From Nakaseomyces glabratus (lineage: Eukaryota; Ascomycota; Saccharomycetes; Saccharomycetales; Saccharomycetaceae), in the NCBI RefSeq assembly GCF_010111755.1, contig NC_088961.1, positions 682,001 through 746,000 of the forward strand: a DNA stretch of 64,000 bases, in the 5' to 3' direction. The position numbers and the translations under genes were made by a program. Under the pieces are notes generated by a model. It was not told the origin of the DNA. It did not search any database and saw only the letters and a program-made list of their open reading frames with translations. Below are positions 32,021 to 42,556 of the stretch, one piece after another. Position 1 is the first letter of the stretch; each line of letters begins with the position of its first letter.

Positions 32021-34351
32021 CTACATTAAAACACATGCAGAGTTCTCATTCTTTTTAGTGCGACGATGACGATTTTTATCACCGTTTGTGAGCGAGCCTT
32101 TCGATTTGTGTTTATTCTTGTGCCTCTTGATTGATCTGAAGCCCCATTTACTAGGTGTTTCAATATGAGATGTCTCAATCCCGCTGGCAGTTTTCAGCAG
32201 AGTCGGTAGAGGTAAACTTTTTGTCCTTTCTACCGAATCTAATGGCATTGATGATCCATTTGTATTAACTCTTGAAATTTGGTGTTTGGAATACTTACCA
32301 CCACTACCATCTTTCCTTCCTTGTATTAATCTTTCTTTGGAACTCTCATCAAATTTTAACGCCTGATAATGATCGTCATATTGTCCGCTGGTGTTGGTTG
32401 CGGCACGTGTCGCTATTCCAGTGGTATCTCGACTGATTGACCAATCTCCAATGCTATTGACAGTCCTAATTGATCTGTGTGTAGTAGTCATATTAGACTT
32501 CGTCCTTTCTGCCTGGCACAGGTCAAACGTCAGTGAATCCCTATTGTTTGGTTTTATACTATCTTTTATGGCTTGACCATTACCTGGAAAATATGCTTGG
32601 ACCTCCGTAGGTTGGTCCAGCTCTTCTTTCTCTACCTCATGCGATTTGTTCGTTATTGGGGAAGGAGCCTTGGTGAATTGAGCTCCGTTATATGGAAATT
32701 CACATGCAATTTCTGAGCGGTCGTTAATGACCACCATAGTATAGAAGAGAATTTTAGGATAGTCTTTCTTTATGGTCATGATATCTTGCAGTGTTAATAT
32801 CTGTAAATTATGCATAGAAAATTCGGCATCATATAATAGCCAGTCATCTGTAATATCAGCAATGGTTGGTTTGTTGTTAGATTGCCTTACTGCTGTAAAA
32901 ACTTCTTTAGTCTGTGGATCCTGTATTAATATTGACTGTAAAACTAATCTAAAGTATCCAAGTGTGTCGAATATTGATATTGATGGAAGTATTGATAAGA
33001 GTGTAATATCAGATCCTGAAGCATTGTAGTGGTCCATTTCTCCATCTTCAGATTCCAAATCACTTGAATACATTGATTCAGATTCATTATCAGAAAAGGA
33101 TGCTTGATCGTTTTGTCCGCCCATATTTGCCTCGTTAATCGAAACGTTCTGTATATCAGAAAGTGGAGACGCAATATGGCCATTAACGCTGGTCTTACTT
33201 CTATTAGGATTATCTCCTGGTTGTTCATCTTTTGAATCTGTACCATTTTTTGTTACCATTAATCTCAATGACTGTCCTGTGTAATCCTCAGCTGAGCCGC
33301 AACTATTGATGGATACTAGTTCCGACTGAGGAGGTGTATAGAAATCACTTGGGTATCGTTCGCCTAACAATGAATCTATTTTAGTTTTCCTTTTATGTGC
33401 ATTTCTATTATGTGAAAAATTCAGGACAATTGAACTTGCTCCATCATCATCGAGTCCAGTCCGTTTATTGCTATTATCGACATTTGTGCTTTCTCTATCT
33501 GTACCTTGATCGAAATCAATTGAAATATTTCCTTCTGACGGTATCATTTTGCTTCGTATAGTGTCTGCGTTGGAATAACTCTTTCTATTGTCGTTAGTCT
33601 GATCTATAATAGAGCTAGACTCGTCATGATCGCTCTGACGTCGTAGCTCTTGGTTCAGTGAATCTTCGCCGCCAGTTGATAAGCTGCTTAGTAGTGAGTC
33701 GTTATTGTTAGATGAGGTGATGGAGTCTTGTTCATTCAAGTTCATAGCATTATATTCATGGGATGAGCTGTCATCTTTTGTATCGTTAACCAAAGTATCG
33801 AACCTCGAGTCATCTGTATTACTGCTACTAATTTTATGATCTATTTTTGCAGTTGCTTCAGTGACTAATGCATCTGTTGTGTTTTCCTTGTTTTGGGGGT
33901 CATATACAGTACCTGCTGTGCCTTCCATTTTCCAATTGGACTTCCCAAATTCCAAGAATGTAGGGTCCTCAAAGTTGTTCAATTCGTCCATGAGGAAATA
34001 ATGGTTTTCGTGATGGTATACTTTGTCCTGAGTGAGTTTATGTATTTGATTGTTGTCTAAAACTTTTAAATGAAAATAATCTCTGAGGAATAGTTCCAGT
34101 ATAGAGATATCCTGATGGACATCCTCGGGTATAGATACGAATATGAGTTTCTTGTTAATGAACCTTGTCGGGCTTTCGGGGCTGAAATTCCCAAGTAAGT
34201 TACTATTGAGGAATCTTTTCAACAATGTGTATTTCAATTTGTTCTCGATAATCTCCTCGAAGTCACCAGATCTAAGGTTGGACAAGTACCATGACCAGAC
34301 ACCGTTTTCGTCATTGCCATAGTAGTCACCCACCCGCACAGACTTTGACAT
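32021..34351 (-). CDS. GIS4: CaaX-box protein Gis4
   Basis: 776 aa from the ATG at 34351 (the frame continues to a TTG only), similar in length to S. cerevisiae Gis4 (774). The protein ends in CVLM after a highly basic tail (KRHKNKHKSK, HRRTKKNENSA). This is a farnesylation-type CaaX motif with a polybasic membrane-targeting stretch. The conserved N-terminus (VGDYYGNDENGVWSWYLSN, about 6-24) and a C-central block (IFDTLGYFRLVLQSILIQDP, about 461-480) flank long Ser/Asn/Asp-rich disordered regions. Gis4 is linked in S. cerevisiae to ion homeostasis and Snf1 signalling; biochemical function is unknown. The neighbours differ from those of YML006C, so the call rests on the protein. Confidence 0.78.
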   Translation of the reverse strand: MSKSVRVGDYYGNDENGVWSWYLSNLRSGDFEEIIENKLKYTLLKRFLNSNLLGNFSPESPTRFINKKLIFVSIPEDVHQDISILELFLRDYFHLKVLDNNQIHKLTQDKVYHHENHYFLMDELNNFEDPTFLEFGKSNWKMEGTAGTVYDPQNKENTTDALVTEATAKIDHKISSSNTDDSRFDTLVNDTKDDSSSHEYNAMNLNEQDSITSSNNNDSLLSSLSTGGEDSLNQELRRQSDHDESSSIIDQTNDNRKSYSNADTIRSKMIPSEGNISIDFDQGTDRESTNVDNSNKRTGLDDDGASSIVLNFSHNRNAHKRKTKIDSLLGERYPSDFYTPPQSELVSINSCGSAEDYTGQSLRLMVTKNGTDSKDEQPGDNPNRSKTSVNGHIASPLSDIQNVSINEANMGGQNDQASFSDNESESMYSSDLESEDGEMDHYNASGSDITLLSILPSISIFDTLGYFRLVLQSILIQDPQTKEVFTAVRQSNNKPTIADITDDWLLYDAEFSMHNLQILTLQDIMTIKKDYPKILFYTMVVINDRSEIACEFPYNGAQFTKAPSPITNKSHEVEKEELDQPTEVQAYFPGNGQAIKDSIKPNNRDSLTFDLCQAERTKSNMTTTHRSIRTVNSIGDWSISRDTTGIATRAATNTSGQYDDHYQALKFDESSKERLIQGRKDGSGGKYSKHQISRVNTNGSSMPLDSVERTKSLPLPTLLKTASGIETSHIETPSKWGFRSIKRHKNKHKSKGSLTNGDKNRHRRTKKNENSACVLM

Positions 34352-36798
34352 TGTTTGGAGAGTATAAACTTCGGAAGTATGTGATGGTTTGCTAGAAATG
34401 GGGTATGACAATGGAATGTTATGTGGGTTGCTTTTATTGAGAAGTGCTAACTAGCGATTGTTATCGACAGCAAAGCAACTCGAGTAGAAAGATTGTTTTT
34501 CTTGGTCCTAACGTCAAATTTTTAACCAATGTGTTTGTCGCAGATGAGTAGAATGTGCTATATTCAGCGGTATGAGCACTCGATGATGGGGTCTAGGTAA
34601 ATAGAGAGAGAGAGAGAGAGCAAATGATATATATCTCTTTCAGTGTATAATAAATGTAGAATTAATGAACAATAAAATTATCCTTGAGAACGTAGTGTAA
34701 AGTACATGTATGAGAAAGGGCTGTGTTGAATGGGAATGTGTAGTTGTAAAAATATAGAACAAGAAAGATGTGTTAGCTAATATCGAAATTAGTTCCTTGA
34801 TTTGATTAGTTTTCTGTTTTGGCGATGCGTAGTGCGTTGAAAGAATAAATTGCTCGTATTAGACAGGGACAACTTCCAAAGATATAGAAAGAGAGAGGCA
34901 CTAGTATAGATGGCAGTAGACAGCTGTATATTGTTGGACCTAGGTCTGAAAAATTGTGTGAGGGTTTCTCTCAAGCAGACTGATAAGACCATTTTCAACC
35001 AGGTCTTGGAAATTAAAAATACAGGCGATGTATGGCAAACTAACTAAGAAGAAGAATATAATCGAAGCTTACTGAGAAAATGAGTGAAAACCCCGTTTTT
35101 TATTTGTCATATCTTGGTATCTCTGTTTTTCTTGTACATTTTGTCCAGGGTTTATACTGCGGACATCTAGATATTGAGAGAAAAGAGGTGTAGCACTTCA
35201 TTTGCAACTTTGTGTTTCAGTATATATTCGAGCGGTCGAAGGAGTACGGGCACAGAGAAAGCAAGCAGTCCTTGCTTCTGTCATTGGATATTCTATCTTG
35301 CTCAGGATTGGGGCACACTTCGCTTACTCTTCGCTATAGGAAAAAGTAAAGCTACGGTGCTTTCTCAGATTATTGATATAGAACCAAAAAAAAAATGCAT
35401 TACTGCGTCGTTCGTTTCGGAAGTCGATATCTTGTTCTAAGCGTTCTTCATCATTGTTTGTGATTTCTTTCTTTTTGTAAAAGATTATGGACAGACAGCA
35501 CGGACAGTTCTCTGAGAGAGTGTGTGCCTTATTTTATCACAGTTGTGCTGTAGAGAACAGAAAACCAAATCTTGAAGAAGAAATGCGGAGGAAAAAGGAA
35601 AAAGACGTAAATTGAATTCCCACACAGTTCCCGCGCAATGAGTGTAGCGCACTATCTTTATCAAAGAAGAAAAGTGTCTTTATAAACAGAGACCAGAGAT
35701 ATAAAGAACCAGGTGACGTAGAATGAATTAATATTGCGCGGGGAGGGGGGTCTGAAGGGAGAGAAGTCAACACAAAAGAAAATATTTTCAGTGTAACTAA
35801 CGTAGACCTAATGAATCAACTTTCAACCCATGAAATAGCATCCACGGAACAAATGCGTGTAGCCTAGAGAATAACTCAAGGAGAAATCATTTTTTTTCGG
35901 TTCTTCTAAATGAATGGGTTGACAAGCAAGTAAGCCAGATCCAGCATTAAGAAAACTTACTGCCTCCATTTCTGAGACGAATTAGAATTCCACTTCTTAG
36001 AATTAATTGCTAATCCCCCTTTTCTTCTTTCACTCCCATCTAATGGCAAATGATATTACTACTGCGGATTTTGCACTATGGCCTGAACCATCCTTGTGAA
36101 GAAAGTGGTAGCACATCGTTGCAGTTCCTCAGAACATCTAGTAGAGTGGCAAAGGTATAATGACGTATGCCAGTTGGGGGAGGGCAAGGAAGGCTCTTTT
36201 TAGTATCCAAAACCGAATTAGAGTTTTGCCGTAGAAGCTGGTCTTGTTCCTTCCAAGGTTGCGATTGGTAAATGTTGATTGCGTGTGTGTGTCTTTGGTA
36301 ACAACGAAAATCCCTCAAAATAAAATATTCCTCTGCCCGTCTTTCTGTGTAAAAAAAGGGCTTCTTCATCCCATGGGGCTAAAAAAGGGCACTGCAAAGT
36401 GGATTTTGGAATTACTGTAGTTGGGTTCTCAAGTTCAATATTAGAAAAAGGGGTGGTGGATCAAGCGATAAAAAGAAGCCCTAAAGATATCTATGTGTCT
36501 ATGCGGTGTGTTTTTTCCTCTCCATCCAATGTCGCACACGGATATACCGTACTCAAAGGGTCTTTTTTTTAGTTAGTTTACTCGATTTAGATATTGTGGA
36601 GATAGGGTTTTCTTGGATTGTAAACCCTAAAAAGGTTTCAAATATAACTAGTAGTCAGGTTCTACCTGTTCTCTGCTGTATTTGCTTGCATTACATAGAT
36701 TGATACATCGTCACTTGTGTGTTTGGAAAGAAAGAAAAAAATGAGATGCTTATTATACAACCTCACGGTGTATCATATGATCATCCGTAAATGTGGAG
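34352..36798. promoter_or_regulatory. Long GIS4 upstream region
   Basis: About 2.4 kb without a recognised gene, upstream of GIS4 (minus strand). A (GA)n microsatellite lies at 34602-34620. Short frames here start at non-ATG codons or are low-complexity. Confidence 0.45.
34602..34620. repeat. (AG)n microsatellite
   Basis: Perfect AG dinucleotide run in the GIS4 upstream region. Confidence 0.9.
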
Positions 36799-36969
36799 TG
36801 AAAAATTTTTCTTCGTTGATAATTTCTTCTCTTCTTCAGTTCAAGAAAGTTTGTGCGACAGGTATTCAGCGATGAGCAATGAGCGATGAGCTAGCAAAGG
36901 TATTGCATTGTTTGTGAGCGAGCTCATCGAAAATGCTTAATCTTCCTTTTGCCAATGGTAGTATAAATA
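36799..36969 (+). promoter_or_regulatory. RRPE-PAC-TATA promoter cluster
   Basis: Reading rightward: RRPE-type TGAAAAATTTTT (36799-36810); PAC-type GCGATGAGCA (36869-36878); perfect PAC GCGATGAGCT (36883-36892); a PAC core on the opposite strand (AGCTCATCG, 36921-36929); and TATAAATA (36962-36969). RRPE plus PAC is the signature of ribosome-biogenesis and snoRNA promoters in yeasts. No protein frame follows on the plus strand. Confidence 0.7.
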
Positions 36970-37029
36970 GTGAAGTAAGATGCTATCTTCGAATACACAT
37001 TAATATAGTTGTATTATTAGCTATCAGTT

Positions 37030-38000
37030 TATATCTTATCTTGTAGAAGAAAAAAGTAATTTACAATTGATGGATGTAGTGAGGGGAAATGATTTGGAAC
37101 TATGCTACTCTTAGATTGAGTTAGCTTTGTGTTCTTGAACTTCATTGTTTACCATCAGAGATATTTTGAGTCTGAATGTTCGTTATATCAGGTTGGAAGA
37201 TATGAAACAAAAAAAAATGTCAAAAGAAAATATTGGTGTCCATTTTACATCCAAGCCCGCTATCAAGCAAGTTATATTTTATTTTATGCATATGCTCGTT
37301 GAAACTAGTTGTGTATTGGTTATAACAATGGAGTGAGTCTCCTAGCAAGAATTTGTTACAGATAAGAAAAAATATTGTCTGGTCCTATACACTTTATCTC
37401 TACAGGATTGTTGACTTTTGAGTTTTTCAATTGTTTTCTGATCCGCCTGATTTAATGCTGTGTAGCTTTTTTTTATTGGATACACTGTCTGATCTAGCGT
37501 AGGTCCACAGTACGTTTCACCTCCATATAGTGCAATGGGCTTCAAGTCTAGAATAGTCATTGTTAAAGGTGTATTCAGTAGTATCAGATTCATACATTTT
37601 TACCTTATCTGTTGTTCGAGTTAGGATATTTTTCTCTTCCATTACTTTCCTATACAATAATGTTGACGTTAGGGTATTGTGTAATATATTCTACGGTATT
37701 TCTTGTGGTTGGTATTGGATTGAGATGGGTTCAACATTAATGTTTTATTTCTTTTTGTTTCTTTTCTACCTGGGAATTATTCAGTTTGAAGATCGGGTGA
37801 GCAATTTTTGAAGTTACTGAGCATAGGACCTCGATTGTAAGGGTAGTACCTTATTAATTTTTCTGCACTGACTGATATCATAGAGTCAAATATCCCGTTT
37901 AATCGCTCTTCTATTAGAAACTCTGTTTTCACTATAATAGCTTGCAGTTTCATACCCGGGAGAAATTCATTTCATTATCTTATTATATTCCACATACCTC
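37030..38000 (+). ncRNA. Candidate large snoRNA (snR86-like by position)
   Basis: The interval after the RRPE-PAC-TATA cluster has no credible ORF. It lies downstream of FAA4 on the opposite strand. As I recall, S. cerevisiae has the about 1-kb H/ACA snoRNA snR86 in this place and orientation (between FAA4 and RKR1). I cannot identify the hairpin-hinge-hairpin-tail boxes with confidence, and both ends are estimates: the start from the TATA box, the end from the expected length. The identification rests on promoter type plus synteny. Confidence 0.4.
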
Positions 38001-38523
38001 AAGTCTCTCTTTTACATATTGTATATGTGGTAGCCTTCAGTCGAGTAATGTAGGTCTCTTGAGTTTAATTGAAGCCACTCTTGGGTATCTAAGAGTTGTG
38101 ATAAAGTAGATTTCTTATTTTCTCGAAATTGCAAAACTAGCAGTCTGCTACATAAAATTGTGCATATAATATAAAATTGTTCAATTTGCGAACGTGTAGA
38201 ACATATCAAAGAAATAATACGCTAAAAAATTAATTAGAAAATCAAAAACAAAATATGGACTATAAAATGGATTAGAAAAAAAAGATAATGCCTTTGGTGA
38301 AATCACTCTTATAAATACATAATACAGTGATCAAAGTTAAGCGAAAGTGTATCGTAGAGTGTTTCAGAGAATTGAAATTAATGATGATAGTAATGAATCA
38401 TAAGCAGGAGAATGCGTTAAGTACCAAAAAATCAATTGGTGAAAAGATCGAAAATAGTAATGTCTTGAGTTAATGCTGCAATATGCAGGCTAATGCAAAA
38501 AAAAAAGTCTGGGAGCAGAGAAA

Positions 38524-40614
38524 CTAATTTTTGTAAACGGCCTCGACTTGGTCTTTTACTGCTTCTAAGATTTCCTTTCTCTTCAATTTTTGTGCAGAAG
38601 TAACGTAACCATTTTGTGGAGTCCATTCGTCATCGAAAAACACAATACCTTGCAATAGTTCAATACCGTTCAGACCTTGGCTCTTACCGGTAGCTAGCAT
38701 ATCCTTCAATACAGCTGCAGCCAATTTCTTGTCATGTAAAACAGAGTCAATGGTCTCTTCTCCAGTTAGTAGACCCAATGAATTAGCTAAGGCTTCCAAA
38801 GGCTTCATGTTACCAACAACAATACCTACTGGTTTGACCTTAGTTTGATCGGCGTATACACAAATGTTTTGAACATACTTGTTGGATCTGTAGAGAGATT
38901 CTAGCTTTTCCAAAGCAATATATTCACCATTTAGGGTCTTCACCAGATTCTTTTTTCTGTCAATGATAATCAATTGGCCGTCTTCATTCCATTCACCAAT
39001 ATCACCAGTACGGAACCAACCGTCTTCAGTCAATGCCTTCTTTGTCTCTTCTTCATTCTTGAAATACTCAGACATAACAGGAGCACCCTTAATCCAGATT
39101 TCACCTTGATTGTCCTTTGCCAAGTAGCCCAATTCTGCAGCATCGACTAACTTAACTTGGATAGCACCACTTAGATCACCTGCAATACCGTATTTGAATG
39201 CTTTTAAGGAAAGCACTGTTGCATTAGCGACAGTTTCGGTCAAACCGTAACCGATCAACATAGGACATAGGACATTAGTTAAAAATCTTTGGGCATCTTC
39301 ACTGATTGGAGAACCACCGTTCATGATAATTCTCAGACAACCACCAGTGGCCTCCTTGACTTTTTTGAAAACTAGCTTTGAGATGAGGCCACCACCTGGT
39401 AAACCAGCTTCATCTAGCTTAACCTTAGATTTGTAGGCCGTCCAGAAAATCTTTTGAGTGTAGGCTGGTAATTCCCCTAGTTTGGCCAGGATACCCTTTC
39501 TGACAGTTTCCCAGACGGCAGCGACACCAACCATAATGGTTGGTTTGAACTCAACCATGTCACCTTGACATCTACGTACAGATAGGTTTGTTAGGGTCTT
39601 GACATTGGCGTAACCAAGGATACCATTCCAATAGAATGCAGCTAATTCAAAGGCCAATTCAAATATATGAGCCAATGGCAAGAAAGCGATAATACGGTCG
39701 TTTTGGCCAACATCGCCGTAGACATTATGGCAGACACCACCGACACCTGCGACGATGTTTGCATGAGTTAGGACAACACCCTTTGGATCACCTGTAGAAC
39801 CAGAGGTATACATGATACATGACAGATCTTCTGGTTTAGGTGGGTGTGGTTCAATTTCGTGTTTACTCTTCTTACCTAATCTCAGAAGTTCATCAAAACT
39901 GATAATTGTTAGATCTGGTCTTACTTCCTTGATCTTAGCAAGGGCTTCCTTTGCATTTTTGTACAATTTACCGTTTTGTCTGGTGTCCTTAGGATTAATG
40001 GTTTCAGAGTGAATCAAGAATTTAAGATCTTTGGCCTCTTTCAATGGGTTAATCAATTTTGTCAGCAAGTCGTTGTCTGTGAAGACTGCGTTTGACTCGG
40101 TTTGCAACATTGAGTGGATTAAACCACGTTCACCAAGAGTGTCGTAGGCGGTTACCACTGGGATGTTTTGAGATTGGGCACCCAAGAACATCTTCATCCA
40201 TTTATGGGACGTAGAGGCAAAGATGTGCAATTTGTTTTCGCCGTTAGGTTTAATACCAGCTTTAACCATACCACGACCCAAGTTATGCATAATAGAGATA
40301 AGCTCTCTGTAAGTGTTGTGACGGTAGGGAGTCATTTCGTAGTACAACCACGTCTTCTCCTGTGGAACATTCTTACCGTCGATCTTCTTGACGATAATCT
40401 TCACTTCTTCATGTATCTCAGTGATCTCTCTCCAGCCCATACCTCTACGGTTGCCACCTTTTTGGAAGGATTCTAGAGCCAATTCATACACAGTAGACGC
40501 ATTAGAGTCCAAAGGTCTAGTCAAGGGCCCATCACGAGCTCTCAGCGCATTAACCCTTGGAGCAGTTTCATGCTCGTTGGCAGCTTTGCCGTATATAGCA
40601 GAGACTTGTACCAT
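38524..40614 (-). CDS. FAA4: Long-chain fatty acyl-CoA synthetase
   Basis: Activates imported long-chain fatty acids to acyl-CoA (ATP to AMP). 696 aa; S. cerevisiae Faa4 is 694. The adenylate-forming signature YTSGSTGDPKGVVLTHAN lies at about 269-286. GYGLTET (about 459-465) and the fatty-acyl-CoA-synthetase block DGWFRTGDIGEWNEDGQ then IIDRKKNLVKTLNGEYIALE (about 530-570) follow. No signal peptide; the N-terminus MVQVSAIYGKAANEHETAPR is like Faa1/Faa4. Faa1 and Faa4 are paralogues; COA6, ZRC1, RPL20 and YHM2 nearby indicate the FAA4 (YMR246W) locus. Strong codon bias suggests high expression. A TATA-type sequence on the minus strand lies at 40738-40746. Confidence 0.95.
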   Translation of the reverse strand: MVQVSAIYGKAANEHETAPRVNALRARDGPLTRPLDSNASTVYELALESFQKGGNRRGMGWREITEIHEEVKIIVKKIDGKNVPQEKTWLYYEMTPYRHNTYRELISIMHNLGRGMVKAGIKPNGENKLHIFASTSHKWMKMFLGAQSQNIPVVTAYDTLGERGLIHSMLQTESNAVFTDNDLLTKLINPLKEAKDLKFLIHSETINPKDTRQNGKLYKNAKEALAKIKEVRPDLTIISFDELLRLGKKSKHEIEPHPPKPEDLSCIMYTSGSTGDPKGVVLTHANIVAGVGGVCHNVYGDVGQNDRIIAFLPLAHIFELAFELAAFYWNGILGYANVKTLTNLSVRRCQGDMVEFKPTIMVGVAAVWETVRKGILAKLGELPAYTQKIFWTAYKSKVKLDEAGLPGGGLISKLVFKKVKEATGGCLRIIMNGGSPISEDAQRFLTNVLCPMLIGYGLTETVANATVLSLKAFKYGIAGDLSGAIQVKLVDAAELGYLAKDNQGEIWIKGAPVMSEYFKNEEETKKALTEDGWFRTGDIGEWNEDGQLIIIDRKKNLVKTLNGEYIALEKLESLYRSNKYVQNICVYADQTKVKPVGIVVGNMKPLEALANSLGLLTGEETIDSVLHDKKLAAAVLKDMLATGKSQGLNGIELLQGIVFFDDEWTPQNGYVTSAQKLKRKEILEAVKDQVEAVYKN

Positions 40615-40838
40615 TTGTATGTTTTATATTTTTTTTGTAAGTTTCCTTCTTGCGTTTAGCCTATGTTTTACTTCTTTTAGTCCCAAACTTTAATTTTTAA
40701 GGTAGGGTGTCATACCTAAGGAAGAGGAGATGCGTTGCTTATATAGTATGCCCAAACCCATAATGGATGTTGGAGTTGTGAAGTTTTCTTTTGTTACGTT
40801 CCAGGGAAGATCTCATGCACCGTGAGTACTTTTTCTTT

Positions 40839-40861
40839 GTGTGTGTATGTGTGTGTGTGTT
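40839..40861. repeat. (GT)n microsatellite
   Basis: GT repeats with one AT interruption, upstream of FAA4. Confidence 0.85.
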
Positions 40862-42112
40862 GCTGTGTCTAGCTTCTTAGTGAGCTTCTCAGTGTGCTTT
40901 CAGGTTCTAACGAAACTCCTGCATTAAGATTAGAGATAAAGAGAAGAGTCAGTCAGAAGCAGAGACAATCCCACAGCAGGTTTCTCAGGGCTTCAGTACG
41001 AGTTTAACAGTGTGCTTTCCCTTCTCCAAAGTGGTCCACACAAGAGAGAGAGAGAGGATTTTCTCGTTGGGCGGCAAGATTAGCGTTTTTTTCCTTCTAG
41101 AAGCATTTCCATTGTGTTGTGCAGCACTTTCTTACTACTTTTGTCCCTTTTTCCCATATTTGGCTTGCTCTTCCTGATTGAATGGTTCCCCTTCTGGCTT
41201 GATGGGTGAGTCCGATAGAACTCCTATGCGTGTGTTCCTCTCCTCTCCTCCGCTTCGGCTTCTACTGTTGATGTCCTTGGTTTCTTCTTCAGAATAGAGC
41301 ACAAAAAAACTGCATATAACCAGAGGGCATAACAGCTATAGCACTCAGCAAATCTGTGACGGACGTGGAAGAAGAGGAGAAGGAGTGGGCGCAAGAGTTT
41401 CTGTGCTTGCCAGTAAACTCTCACTCTCTGCGGTCCAATCAGAGCCTGGGAAAAACTGGAAAAATTGTTGAGTTTTTGTTTCCAGATCGTCGGTTTCTGA
41501 AAACTTCATCGATAATTCATTTTCTTGTCTCTCTGCGGGCTTGTCTCTGTCGGGTGTGTGTTTTGGCCTTGTGCGAAGACACGGGGATTGTGATGGTATT
41601 CCCACACGGACCACCGGTTCTTTCCAGAAATTCTCCCCTATATTGGACCTGTTCTTTGCTTCTGCCTGTGTGCTTTCTGTGGAACTAGTAGAGGCATCTC
41701 GGTTGCCTTTTGAGTTTCATTTTTTGTTGAGTTTTTGACTTGCTGCGGTATTTTAGCGCAGCACAATCTCTATCAAGCGATCCGCATTTTACTAGCAAGA
41801 CAAAGCAGAAAATTTCCGTGCAGAGAGCTTACGAGAACAAGAGGCCCAATACTGAATTTGCTGTACAACAAATGTATAGCGAGAGACCTTAAGAGGATAC
41901 AATAACTGTAAAGTAAAATTGGATTTCAAGTTACCAAAGACACTTGTAGTGCGGCACAAAAATATGTTTTGTTACTGTTGCAACCTTAGCGATTCCGGAA
42001 ATGGGAGTCTGGCACATGTAGTTCGTATCGTGTGTTTTATTTCCAACGTCTGTACACATTGTCACATGTCTATCGTCTGTACTTATCTCCTTGTGATCTT
42101 ACTTATGTGTGT

Positions 42113-42134
42113 GGGGAGGGGGGGGAGGGAAGGG
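42113..42134 (+). other. G-rich potential quadruplex upstream of COA6
   Basis: Runs of 4, 8, 3 and 3 Gs separated by one or two As, about 150 bases upstream of the COA6 ATG. It fits the four-G-run rule for an intramolecular G-quadruplex. Function is not implied. Confidence 0.6.
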
Positions 42135-42280
42135 AACGGAAGCTTGCAAAACTATCCATTACTAAAAAGTAATGAGAAGTAATTTGGGTATCGTTATGTG
42201 GTTGTAGATAGTAACTGGTGGGGGAGACCTTTGTTGCCATAGTCAGATACATATAGAGATAAATAGAGTTAAGTGACAAG

Positions 42281-42556
42281 ATGGGACTGTTTAGTAAAGA
42301 ACCCAAGATAGAAAATAACCGTGCCAACAGGAAGAAATGCTGGGAGAGCCGAGACAAGTTCTTCAGTTGTCTCGATAAGAACGATATATTAAAACCCAGC
42401 GACGGTGTGTCTAAATGCAAAGCTGAGAACCAGCAATACGAGACTGATTGTGTGTCTTCATGGGTTAAATATTTCAACGAGAAGAGGATAGTGGATTTCA
42501 AAAGAGAACAGATGTTAAAGCAAGTAGAAGAACAGAACGCAAAACTCTCAAAATGA
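42281..42556 (+). CDS. COA6: Cytochrome c oxidase assembly factor Coa6
   Basis: 91 aa. Intermembrane-space protein that delivers copper to the CuA site of cytochrome c oxidase. It carries a CX9C motif (CWESRDKFFSC, about 20-30) and a CX10C motif (CKAENQQYETDC, about 46-57), the hallmark spacing of COA6 rather than a simple twin CX9C protein. The preceding RANRKKCW matches the family. The C-terminal helix is charged. ATG at 42281. Next to FAA4, as YMR244C-A is. Confidence 0.93.
   Translation: MGLFSKEPKIENNRANRKKCWESRDKFFSCLDKNDILKPSDGVSKCKAENQQYETDCVSSWVKYFNEKRIVDFKREQMLKQVEEQNAKLSK

Larger units (their letters stand above)
40615..42280. promoter_or_regulatory. FAA4-COA6 divergent region
   Basis: About 1.7 kb without a recognised gene. 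It contains a (GT)n tract (40839-40861), an (AG)n tract (41043-41057), a heat-shock-element-like TTCTAGAAGCATTTC (41095-41109) and a G-rich block at 42113-42134. Confidence 0.5.
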
